64,000 nt of DNA. Source: Bin5 sp965204525 (lineage in GTDB: Bacteria; Chloroflexota; Anaerolineae; Caldilineales; Caldilineaceae). This document shows, piece after piece, positions 16,079 through 23,960 of this stretch. The notes beneath the pieces are model-generated. The model saw only the letters and a list, made by a program, of their open reading frames with translations, was not told the DNA's origin and did no database searches. The translations under genes were made by a program, and so were the position numbers. How positions within the stretch are numbered: position 1 is the stretch's first letter; every line of letters starts with the position of its first letter. The stretch is taken from contig OZ241994.1 in assembly GCA_965204525.1 (NCBI GenBank), positions 5,518,001-5,582,000 of the forward strand, given 5' to 3'.

Positions 16079-16316
16079 TGCTGACTCCTTGAATTTCTTT
16101 CGCTTGAGTGAAATGCGCGCCGCTCCTACTAGCTTAGTACGCAAAGATGAGATTCCTGTTGCATTTTGCTAAAGATGTCGCAACAAGAAAGAAGAATTTC
16201 GGTGGAAATCCAGCACATCTTCTGAAGGCGCAAAGAAAGGACGCACCCAAAAAAAGTATAAGTGATTCCCAGACCAGGCCCAAAAGAGTGGAGTTCAGGG
16301 CAATTGCATAACCAGC

Positions 16317-16346
16317 TTGACAGATCAAGCGCCACTGCCCTACAAT
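16317..16346 (+). promoter_or_regulatory. Near-consensus sigma70 promoter of the sulfite reductase operon
   Basis: TTGACA (16317-16322, perfect), 18-nt spacer, TACAAT (16341-16346, one mismatch). Predicted start near 16353, giving a leader of about 186 nt. The best promoter in the window. Confidence 0.72.
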
Positions 16347-16416
16347 TGTGGGCAAGTGCGAACCAATAGGAAAATATGTCGAAAGAGACCGAGAGGCTCT
16401 ACCGTTCTGGTCCGAC

Positions 16417-16483
16417 GGCCCACCTGCTAATGCGTAGTATGGGCCACTGGGAATCGGAAACCAGCTTTGATAGAGGTTTCCGA
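16417..16483 (+). promoter_or_regulatory. Hairpin-rich leader of the sulfite reductase operon
   Basis: Two stem-loops lie between the predicted transcript start and the SD: GGCCCA (16417-16422) with TGGGCC (16440-16445), and a perfect 9-bp stem TCGGAAACC (16454-16462) with GGTTTCCGA (16475-16483). It does not match the SAM-I, SAM-II or other sulfur-related riboswitch consensus I can recall. Candidate attenuator or protein-binding leader. The upstream ATG at 16467 lies inside the second hairpin loop. Confidence 0.42.
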
Positions 16484-16538
16484 CTTCATACCTACTGACC
16501 TACTGGCGACGAAACTGACAACAGGCAAGGAGACAACT

Positions 16539-18797
16539 GTGTCGAACATCGGTTGGAAAGACGTCCTGGGGGATGAAATGTCAGATGATCTGGCCCACGA
16601 AATCGATATTTTTGAAGGCCAGATGGAACTGATGGGCCAAGGGAAACTGGACGAGAAAGTCTTCGCCGAAACGCGTCTCCGTCGAGGGGTGTACGGCCAG
16701 CGCTACGACAATGGCCAGCGGCACGACGGTTTCGAGAGTCGGGAGCTTGCATTCGAGGAAAAGGAGCGGATCAAAGGCCCTGATACCCTCTGGCACGCGC
16801 CTGGTATGCAACGCATCAAAGTTCCCGGCGGAGGACTGACACCGAATCAGCTGGACGTGCTGGCGCAGGTTGCCGACGAATACTCCGACGGCATACTGCA
16901 TATCACGACCCGCCAGGACATTCAGTTGCACTTTGTTCATATCGAGGACACGCCGGACATGATGCGCCGTCTGGCGTCGGTCGGCATAACCACCAGGGAA
17001 GCCTGCGGCAACTCCGTCCGCAATGTCACCTGCTGTCACCTGGCCGGTGTCTGCCGCACGGAGGTTTTTGACGCCACGCCTTATTCCGAGGCCTTCGCCG
17101 AGTTCCTGCTCGGCCATGACGATGTCCAGGACTTCGGCCGCAAGTTCAAACCGGCCTTTTCCGGCTGCGAAGCCGAAGCCTGTGGGCTGGTGATGATGCA
17201 TGATATCGGCTACCTTGCCCAGATTCAGGAGGTAGACGGCAAGCCCAAGCGCGGTTTCAAGGTGTATGTGGGCGGCGGCCTCGGCACAGTGCCCCACCAG
17301 GCCAAGGTGCTGAGCGAATTCACGCCGGAAGAGGAGATTTTGCCGTTGGCGCAGGCAGTCTCCCGCGTTTTCGCTCGACTAGGCGAAAAGCGCAACCGTA
17401 ACCGCGCCCGAATCAAGTTCCTCGTCGCCAAACTTGGAATCGAAGAGTTCCGCCGGCTCGTAGAGGAAGAGCGCAAGACATTGCCCCACGACGACCGCTG
17501 GACAGCCTATATGGACACGCTCCCACATTACGAGGAGAAGCCATCCAGGCCGCCCACATTCTTGAACGGTCAGGTTCGCTCTTCAGAGTTCAACCAGTGG
17601 TTCGAGACCAACGTCTATAGTCAGCGCCAGGAAGGTTACAGCGTTGTTACGGTGAATCTACCCTTGGGCGATCTGACTTCGAAGCAGACTTGGGAACTGG
17701 CCGACATCGCCCGCAAGTATGTTGGCGACAATGTGCGCTCAACGGTAGAGCAGAATATCGTTCTGCGCTGGGTTTCAGATTCCGATCTGCCCAACCTGTA
17801 CGAGGAGCTCAAAGCGATCGGGCTCGGTGATCCCGGCGCCGGCACCATCGTCGACATTACCGCCTGCCCCGGTACCGACACTTGCAAGCTGGGTATCGCC
17901 TCCTCACGCGGGCTGGCCGGCGAATTACGCACTCGCCTCACCGCCAAGAGCGCATCCCTGCCTGAAGCCATCAAGGACCTGAAGATCAAGATCAGTGGCT
18001 GCTTCAACTCCTGCGGCCAGCACCATGTTTCCGACATCGGATTCTTCGGCAACAGCCGCCGCTCCGGCAACTTCAAGATGCCCCACTTCCAGGTCATCCT
18101 GGGGGGCAAGTGGCATGATAATGCCGGCAGCTACGGGCTGGCCGTTGGCGCTGTTCCTTCCAAGACCGTGCCCGAGGTCGTCGATACGATTACATCCCGA
18201 TATGTGGAGGAACGGTCAAAGGGCGAAACGTTCCAGGATTGGATTGGACGTATCGGCAAGAAGGAAGCGCGCAACATTATTCAGCCCTTCATGCAGTTGC
18301 CAGCCTTTGAACAGGAACCGGAGTACTTCTCCGACTGGGGCGATCCACGCGTCTTCAGCCTCGGCGATATCGGCATCGGCGAATGTGCCGGCGAGGTTGT
18401 CTCCCTCTTCTCAATGGAGATCTCCCCAGCAGAATCGGAGGCCTTCGAAGCGCAGGTCGCTCTGGATGAGAACGACCCGGCGAGGGCCGACGCTCTGGCC
18501 TACTCATCGATGCTCAAGGCGGCCAGAGCCCTGGTGCGTACCCAGTTCCTCGATGTGGGTGACAGTCCGGATCGAATTGTGCAGGAGTTCAAGACCCGCT
18601 TCTTCGATACCGAACTGTTCTTCGATCAGTATGCAAAGGGGAAATTCGGCCAGTACCTGCTGGACCGGCATAGCAACCCAAACGGAAACCCCGACAACGA
18701 TGCCGCCCACAGGTTGATCGAGGAGTCGCTTCTGTTCATTGAGGCCACTCATGCCTGCGAATCCAAGGTCGGCGGCAACGTCCTGGTAGAGATCTGA
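16539..18797 (+). CDS. Nitrite/sulfite reductase, ferredoxin type (probable assimilatory sulfite reductase)
   Basis: 752 aa. Siroheme and [4Fe-4S] enzyme carrying out the six-electron reduction of sulfite to sulfide, or nitrite to ammonia. Two ferredoxin-like plus siroheme half-domains are visible; the cluster/siroheme ligands are C-x5-C (Cys443, Cys449, ACPGTDTC) and C-x3-C (Cys488, Cys492, SGCFNSC). An additional C-terminal region of about 150 residues (from about 600) begins around GIGECAGEVVSLF and is mostly helical. The frame is open from 16467, but GTG at 16539 is chosen because it has a perfect SD (AAGGAG, 6 nt) and the upstream ATG lies in a hairpin. First gene of an operon with two unusual partners. 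Sulfite is preferred over nitrite as substrate by family resemblance only. Confidence 0.93.
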   Translation: MSNIGWKDVLGDEMSDDLAHEIDIFEGQMELMGQGKLDEKVFAETRLRRGVYGQRYDNGQRHDGFESRELAFEEKERIKGPDTLWHAPGMQRIKVPGGGLTPNQLDVLAQVADEYSDGILHITTRQDIQLHFVHIEDTPDMMRRLASVGITTREACGNSVRNVTCCHLAGVCRTEVFDATPYSEAFAEFLLGHDDVQDFGRKFKPAFSGCEAEACGLVMMHDIGYLAQIQEVDGKPKRGFKVYVGGGLGTVPHQAKVLSEFTPEEEILPLAQAVSRVFARLGEKRNRNRARIKFLVAKLGIEEFRRLVEEERKTLPHDDRWTAYMDTLPHYEEKPSRPPTFLNGQVRSSEFNQWFETNVYSQRQEGYSVVTVNLPLGDLTSKQTWELADIARKYVGDNVRSTVEQNIVLRWVSDSDLPNLYEELKAIGLGDPGAGTIVDITACPGTDTCKLGIASSRGLAGELRTRLTAKSASLPEAIKDLKIKISGCFNSCGQHHVSDIGFFGNSRRSGNFKMPHFQVILGGKWHDNAGSYGLAVGAVPSKTVPEVVDTITSRYVEERSKGETFQDWIGRIGKKEARNIIQPFMQLPAFEQEPEYFSDWGDPRVFSLGDIGIGECAGEVVSLFSMEISPAESEAFEAQVALDENDPARADALAYSSMLKAARALVRTQFLDVGDSPDRIVQEFKTRFFDTELFFDQYAKGKFGQYLLDRHSNPNGNPDNDAAHRLIEESLLFIEATHACESKVGGNVLVEI

Positions 18798-18871
18798 TAG
18801 CTGTCCGCCGGTTGTGCTTGATCATACAAGCACAGCCGGCGAGCCACCTCTCATCCCCGCTGGAGCAAATG

Positions 18872-19477
18872 ATGATTGCACCCCATCGCCTGAGCATAAA
18901 GTTCTTTTTTGATGACTTTTCCGTAGACGTCGAATCCTTTATCCCTGTCTTCCATCGCTGGATTCGGGAAGATGTTGTGCCCAACGAGTTGCTGCTCGAT
19001 GTGGCCGACTATAAGCATATCATGGACGGTCCGGCGATTCTTCTCGTCGGCCACGAAGCCGACTACGTTATCGACTTGACCGACGGTAAGCCGGGCCTGC
19101 TCTATGTACGCAAACGTGACGCCGGCTCCGACCTGTCAGATGCTCTGGGCACGACGCTGTCTCAGGCGTTGAACGGAGCAAAGTTGACAGAGAACGACGT
19201 GGAGCTGAAGGGAAAACTGAAGTTGCGCACCGACGGGGCCACAATCGTCCTGTTGGACCGACTCAACTACCCCAACGCCGCAAATGGTGACGGCGCCGAT
19301 TCCCCCGCCATCGCTGCCCAGGCCCAGCTTTCGGACAATCTGGCCGCCATCTTCGGGGACGACGCCACCGTTACCCGCGTCGCTAACGACGTCCGTGAGC
19401 CTCTGACTTTCGAGTTGCACGCGCCTTCCGCTCCGGATGTTGACGCGCTTCTCAATCAATTGGGGAGTGGGGACTGA
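18872..19477 (+). CDS. Conserved-looking protein of unknown function in the sulfite reductase operon (201 aa)
   Basis: Not recognised as a named family. N-terminal half: RLSIKFFFDDFSVDVESFIPVFHRWIRED, then ELLLDVADYKHIMDGPAILLVGHEADYVIDL, a compact alpha/beta pattern with several charged or histidine positions (His in VFHRW, DYKH, VGHEAD). The C-terminal half is Ala/Asp-rich and helical. No membrane segment. The frame is open from 18812, but the adjacent ATG codons at 18869/18872 follow the SD TGGAG; 18872 has the better spacing. It starts 74 nt after sulfite reductase and ends 49 nt before the TrpD-like gene, so the three are probably one operon. The name of the neighbour suggests a role in sulfur assimilation, assembly or regulation, which is inference. 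Confidence 0.78.
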   Translation: MIAPHRLSIKFFFDDFSVDVESFIPVFHRWIREDVVPNELLLDVADYKHIMDGPAILLVGHEADYVIDLTDGKPGLLYVRKRDAGSDLSDALGTTLSQALNGAKLTENDVELKGKLKLRTDGATIVLLDRLNYPNAANGDGADSPAIAAQAQLSDNLAAIFGDDATVTRVANDVREPLTFELHAPSAPDVDALLNQLGSGD

Positions 19478-19526
19478 ACGTCTGACCTCTTCCCGTCCTT
19501 CCTGCAACTGTTAAGGACCGACCCGG

Positions 19527-20600
19527 ATGCTGGCCGCGACCCCAGAAGTCCGCTCAATCTATGAAACGGACCGGGACCCCACCCCATTTGTCCCATTCAT
19601 TCAAGCGGTCGGGCGCGGCGAGAAGTTGAAGCGCGATCTTACCTACGAGGAGTCAGTAGAAGCCCTGCGCCAGATCGTCGAGCAAACCTGCTCCCCAGCG
19701 CAAGCAGGCGCTTTTCTGATTACGCAGCGGGTAAAAGGTGAAGCTGTCGACGAGATTCGGGGCTTCACCGCGCTCTTACGGGCAGAAACGATCACGCAGA
19801 TTCGTCCCCGGGTCGAGGGGCTGCTCGATCTGGCTGTGCCCTACGACGGCAAGGTAAAGAGCGCACAGCTGGCCCCCGCCATAGCAACAGTTCTCGCCGA
19901 AGCCGGAATGCCGGTTGTTTTGCATGGCGATGAAGGCGTACCCACCAAGGAGGGCATCGGGCCAGGACCGGTTCTGAGGGAACTGGGCATTGCCGATGAC
20001 CTGGAGCCGGAAGCTGTCCAGTCAATGATCGAAGCGGTCGGCATCGGCTACTTGTCTGCAGAAAGATTCGCGCCGCAATGGCATGATCTGCTACCATTGC
20101 GGCGTCAGTTTGGCCTTCGAACTGTCCTCAACAGTGTCGAAAAACTCCTCAATCCAGCCAACGCCCCCTATCAGGTCAGCGGATTCTTCCACGGGAACTA
20201 CATCGAGCGCCTGCGCGCCGTGCAGACAGGCGCCGAACGCAGCTTTATCATCCAGGGAGAGGAAGGATCAGTCGAAATGGCAGTCGGACGCAAGTCCCAT
20301 GTATTTGCCGAAGATGCGGCCAACGACCTGGTACTGGATCCTGAAGCCCTCGGTCATACCGAGCGAGTACGCGTACCCGGACCCGCAGACGCCGCAGGCC
20401 ATGCCGAACTCAATGCAAGGGTACTCGCTTCAGAAGACTGCGACGCGACCGAGCAGGTCTGCCTGACTACCGGTGTCATTCTCCATCTCTTTGATCTGGC
20501 CCAGAGTGTTCGCGACGGGATAAGTCGCGCCAGGCGTATCATCGAGAGCGGTGCCGCGCGTGCCCGTTTGAAACGAGTTGCGGCGAAGAATGTGGCATGA
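19527..20600 (+). CDS. Anthranilate phosphoribosyltransferase-like protein (TrpD2/YbiB-type)
   Basis: 357 aa, with the overall layout of the TrpD / nucleoside phosphorylase fold: a helical N-terminal domain (residues about 15-80, with RGEKLKRDLTYEES) and an alpha/beta domain (about 90-340). The two segments that hold substrate in true TrpD are altered: the GTGGD-type glycine loop is replaced by YDGKVKSAQLAP, and the HGNR segment by HGDEGVPTKEG. It is therefore unlikely to make tryptophan; it resembles the TrpD2/YbiB branch, members of which bind nucleic acid. Start ATG at 19527, SD AAGGA. Third gene of the sulfite reductase operon, which suggests an accessory or regulatory task there. No other trp gene is nearby. 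Confidence 0.82.
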   Translation: MLAATPEVRSIYETDRDPTPFVPFIQAVGRGEKLKRDLTYEESVEALRQIVEQTCSPAQAGAFLITQRVKGEAVDEIRGFTALLRAETITQIRPRVEGLLDLAVPYDGKVKSAQLAPAIATVLAEAGMPVVLHGDEGVPTKEGIGPGPVLRELGIADDLEPEAVQSMIEAVGIGYLSAERFAPQWHDLLPLRRQFGLRTVLNSVEKLLNPANAPYQVSGFFHGNYIERLRAVQTGAERSFIIQGEEGSVEMAVGRKSHVFAEDAANDLVLDPEALGHTERVRVPGPADAAGHAELNARVLASEDCDATEQVCLTTGVILHLFDLAQSVRDGISRARRIIESGAARARLKRVAAKNVA

Positions 20601-20636
20601 GCAACAAGCAGATTCCGCTTGGAAGCCTCTCTTAAC

Positions 20637-22289
20637 CTACTTCACCCCTCTCGCCAACAACTCTCTTGCCAGCGCTACTGCCTCTTCTGAGGTTGCCACG
20701 GCGCCGGCTACCTGCGCCTCCGACAGTTCCCGCATAATGGTCCCCACAGTCGGCCCCGGTTCCAACCCTAGGTGCCTCATCAGCGCATGGCCATCCACCA
20801 GCGGCGCGGCCGGATAGTCCGCCGGCCGTGAAAAGGCAAAGGAAAACAGCCCTTCCACGGCCTTGAGGAAACAACCCCACTCTGGCCCTCGCTCTAGCCC
20901 TGTCGCCTGCAGATCCGAGATCGCCTGCAGCGTCACATCCAGTCCGTCGAGACGTTGCTGTGCGCTGCTCGATTGCAGGTGATGCTCAATCTGGTGCCCC
21001 GCCGTCACGCTGCCTGCATCGCGAAAAAATCGATATGCCTTCCGCGGACCGATGCGATTCTCAACACGGGGAAGTGACTTGACTAGCTTGCGAGGTACGC
21101 TGTGCATGGAAGCCACCCGCTCAGCCAGTAGGACTTCACGCCTGCTGAAGCGGAGTTGTGCAACGCGCCTGCCGGCTATCTCCGCGCTCAACTGCCGGTG
21201 GCCGGCACGGGAATGTCGTTCGGCGCCGCCCGTGGAATCCACGGCAAGCCTACCGGCCTTTCCCGTATCGTGAAGCAGTGCATGCCAGACCAGCCACCCG
21301 GCCCGGTCGTGACCGGCCGCGATCTCCTCACCGAAATGGGCGCGAAGCGGCTCTGCCCATGGTTCCAGAGATCCTCTCAGTTTGCCATCCTCCAGCGGCG
21401 AACCACCGCGCAGCCAGTCTCGAAGTTCGGCTGCGTGGCGCGCCGTCAACAGGCTGTGGTCGTAGGCATCAAGATGGTGGCGACATGATTGCGTCAGACC
21501 TTGCAGCGCGCTGACCTCTGGTAACAGTTGGTCAAGCAGCCTGAGCGCATTCAACTCCCTGACTCCTTCGTCTGGACGCGAACAGTCCAGCAACTTCCAC
21601 AATTCCTGTCGCAGACGTTCGGCGCTGACGCTGAGGATCGTACCGGCCAGGTCAACGATCTGCCTTCGTGTTTCATCCTCAATTGTAAAGCCCAGTTGAG
21701 CGGCCAGGCGCACCGCGCGCAATAGCCTGATCGGGTCGTCGCGCAGACTCTCGTCCGAAATGCGCCGCAGCGTGTACGAAGTGATATCCGCAATGCCGCC
21801 GCATACGTCAATCAGCCGGGTTGGACTGTCCGCCGAAAGTTCCAGTGCCAGCGCATTGGCGCTGAAGTCACGCGCCAGCAGGTCGAACCGCAGGTCGCCT
21901 CGCAGTGCCGCGGCGTCACACTCAATTCGTCGACCGTCGCTGCCTTTCCCGATAAGTCGGGCGACGTCCCTCGCTTCGTCCAAGGGATAGTAGGCCCAGC
22001 CGAGCCTGTCCGCCACGCGTCGCGCTAGGGGTAATACCGGCCCTTTCAGGACAAGGTCCAGATCCGTTGTCGAGGCCGGGGCCCGAGCGCGGGAGTAGGA
22101 AGCGCTGGCGCCGCTGTGAGAGTTTCCGTCTAAGTTCGCACGCGCCCAGTCTGGAATCGACGAGATGCCCAGCAGATGATCCCGCACCGCGCCGCCGACA
22201 ATGTAGACCGGCGCGCGCTCCGCCATGAAGGCGTCGATGACCCGCGCGACTGCATCTCCTGGTGGCTGGTTCGATTCAACTGCGTCCAT
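20637..22289 (-). CDS. CCA tRNA nucleotidyltransferase / poly(A) polymerase family, with HD domain
   Basis: 550 aa. Nucleotidyltransferase head: GGAVRD at 32-37 and the metal-binding pair Asp76/Asp78 in TTDLDLV; next the ARDFSANALALEL segment (usually RRDFTINALA), then the RLLRAVRLAAQLGF helix typical of the tRNA-binding neck. A C-terminal HD-type region (HHLDAYDHSLLTARHA, HALLHDTGKAGRL) is present. Class II CCA-adding enzymes repair the 3' end of tRNA. Oddity: about 33 residues (43-75), rich in Ser/Ala/Arg, are inserted between GGAVRD and the DxD motif, which are normally about ten residues apart. Start ATG at 22289. Stands convergent to the TrpD-like gene, 36 nt away. Confidence 0.88.
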   Translation of the reverse strand: MDAVESNQPPGDAVARVIDAFMAERAPVYIVGGAVRDHLLGISSIPDWARANLDGNSHSGASASYSRARAPASTTDLDLVLKGPVLPLARRVADRLGWAYYPLDEARDVARLIGKGSDGRRIECDAAALRGDLRFDLLARDFSANALALELSADSPTRLIDVCGGIADITSYTLRRISDESLRDDPIRLLRAVRLAAQLGFTIEDETRRQIVDLAGTILSVSAERLRQELWKLLDCSRPDEGVRELNALRLLDQLLPEVSALQGLTQSCRHHLDAYDHSLLTARHAAELRDWLRGGSPLEDGKLRGSLEPWAEPLRAHFGEEIAAGHDRAGWLVWHALLHDTGKAGRLAVDSTGGAERHSRAGHRQLSAEIAGRRVAQLRFSRREVLLAERVASMHSVPRKLVKSLPRVENRIGPRKAYRFFRDAGSVTAGHQIEHHLQSSSAQQRLDGLDVTLQAISDLQATGLERGPEWGCFLKAVEGLFSFAFSRPADYPAAPLVDGHALMRHLGLEPGPTVGTIMRELSEAQVAGAVATSEEAVALARELLARGVK

Positions 22290-22350
22290 GGCTGAAAGGG
22301 AAAGTGTTCAAGTCGAACGACAACGGAGTTCCACTGCAGTCATCTTGCCG

Positions 22351-23901
22351 TCAGATCATCGCCTCTATCAGCATCGGTCCCGGCTCTTCAATCCCCCGTC
22401 CTAGCGCTCGGACGAAAGCATCGGCGGTCTCGACGCGGATCGCAGGAACGCCCATACCCTCGGAGATCGAGACCCAGTTCAACTCTGGAGAATCCAGGCG
22501 CATCATCGCCTGGGCATGTGGACCTGGTTCAGCGTCGCTCCCCACATTCAAAAGTTCGCCCTGCAGAATGCGGTAACTGCGATTGGCGAAAATGACGTTC
22601 ACGACATTTAGCGACTCGCGCGCTTGCGTCCACAGGGCCTGCAAAGTGTACATGCCGGAGCCGTCGCCCTCCATGGCAAACACCTGCCGGTCCGGGCACG
22701 CCACGGCCGCCCCGGTGGCCGCTGGCAGGCCTTGGCCGATAGAACCTCCTGTCACGTGAAGCCAGTCATGAGGTGGCGCCGTTTCGGTGTGGGGATACGC
22801 CTGCCGGCCGCAAGTGACCGACTCATCGGCGACGATTGCATTTTCCGGCATCAGTGCGCACAGAGCGGTCCAGGCCGCCTCCGGCGTGAGTTCGCCGGTC
22901 GGCAGGGCCGGGCGTTCCAATCGGGCCGCGGCAGTCGGGGTTGCCGGCGCACCCAATTCTTCATTCAACGCATCGAGCGCGGCGGGTACGTCCTCAGCCT
23001 CGGAAGCGAGCAGATGAATGCCTGCGTCCGGCGGCGCCAGCCGGCTGGGGCTGTCTGGATACGCAAAGAATCCCACCGGGTCTTTGGCGCCGGCAAGAAC
23101 GACATGGCGTGCGCCCGCCAACAGAGAGACTGCCTGATCGACAGGATAGGGCAGGCGAGCCAGGACAGGACGGCCCGCGCCTCTCGAAACCCGCGCCGAG
23201 GCGCGATTGCCAACGACCCGGGCGTTTGCTCCCGCCGCGATCCGGCAGGCCAGTTCGCTGACCCCTGCGTTGCACATCACCTGGTCGCCCACGAGAAGGA
23301 CCGTCTCTTCTCTTCGCCGCAGCAAACGGGCGATGGTTGAAATACGCTCCTCGGGAACGATGGCCCTCTGCGGCGCGCTCTGCGGGAGAGCCGGACCGTC
23401 CGCCGCTCCCCAGGCCGTATCCGCCGGCAGTATCAGTGTTGCCACCTGCCCCGGGGGCGTACAGGACGCGGCGATGGCCTCGGCCCCGTCTTCGGCAACC
23501 GCGCGCGAATTGGGTGAGGTGCGCACCCAGCCCGAGACCGGCCGGGCCAGTCCCTCGATGTCAGATGTCAGCGGCGCGTCATACTTGAGGTGATAGGTCG
23601 CGTGATCCCCCACTATGTTGACGATCGGAGAGTGGGCCTTGCGCCCGTTGTGCAAATTGGAGATTCCATTTCCCAGGCCTGGGCCCAAGTGCAGCAGCGT
23701 CGCCGCAGGCTTGCCGGTCATGCGGGCGTAGCCGTCCGCGCACCCGGTCGCGACACCCTCAAAAAGGCAAAGAACCGAGTGCATCTCCGGCACGGAGTCC
23801 AGCGCGGCGACAAAGTGCATCTCCGACGTGCCGGGATTCATGAAACAGGTGTCCACACCTCCGTCATACAGAGTGCGAATGAGAGCCTGGGCGCCGTTCA
23901 T
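22351..23901 (-). CDS. ThDP-dependent enzyme, acetolactate synthase / benzoylformate decarboxylase-like
   Basis: 516 aa. Three-domain thiamine-diphosphate enzyme: PYR domain with the cofactor-activating Glu48 (LCLFEGVATG), central domain about 180-330, PP domain with the Mg/ThDP motif GDGSG followed by FANRSYRIL at about 410-445. The opening (NGAQALIRTL, FMNPGTSEMHF) is shared with a group usually auto-annotated as acetolactate synthase large subunit but related also to benzoylformate decarboxylase. No ilvN-type regulatory subunit is nearby, so branched-chain amino acid synthesis is doubtful; the substrate is an unknown 2-oxo acid. Start ATG 23901, GGAG upstream, rather than 23940. Lies 62 nt upstream of the CCA enzyme gene on the same strand. 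Confidence 0.85.
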   Translation of the reverse strand: MNGAQALIRTLYDGGVDTCFMNPGTSEMHFVAALDSVPEMHSVLCLFEGVATGCADGYARMTGKPAATLLHLGPGLGNGISNLHNGRKAHSPIVNIVGDHATYHLKYDAPLTSDIEGLARPVSGWVRTSPNSRAVAEDGAEAIAASCTPPGQVATLILPADTAWGAADGPALPQSAPQRAIVPEERISTIARLLRRREETVLLVGDQVMCNAGVSELACRIAAGANARVVGNRASARVSRGAGRPVLARLPYPVDQAVSLLAGARHVVLAGAKDPVGFFAYPDSPSRLAPPDAGIHLLASEAEDVPAALDALNEELGAPATPTAAARLERPALPTGELTPEAAWTALCALMPENAIVADESVTCGRQAYPHTETAPPHDWLHVTGGSIGQGLPAATGAAVACPDRQVFAMEGDGSGMYTLQALWTQARESLNVVNVIFANRSYRILQGELLNVGSDAEPGPHAQAMMRLDSPELNWVSISEGMGVPAIRVETADAFVRALGRGIEEPGPMLIEAMI

Positions 23902-23960
23902 AGGGAATACTCCGGACAAGGCGAATTTGAGAATCGGCAAGCGAGCCGCTGCAAGCTACG

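Larger units (their letters stand above)
16079..16538. other. Divergent intergenic region: M16 and sulfite reductase promoters
   Basis: About 460 bases. The left part must drive the M16 gene, but I see no good minus-strand promoter. The right part holds a near-consensus plus-strand promoter (16317-16346) and a leader with two hairpins before the GTG start of sulfite reductase at 16539. Confidence 0.6.

Noticed and set aside
16467..16538. Extended N-terminus of sulfite reductase from ATG 16467
   Set aside because: The ATG lies in a hairpin loop and has no SD; GTG 16539 has a perfect SD and spacing.
16581..17297. Antisense frame of 238 codons in sulfite reductase
   Set aside because: Antisense shadow of conserved siroheme-enzyme sequence; no independent evidence.
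22624..23340. Antisense frame of 238 codons in the ThDP enzyme gene
   Set aside because: Opposite a conserved enzyme with intact active-site motifs; composition artefact.
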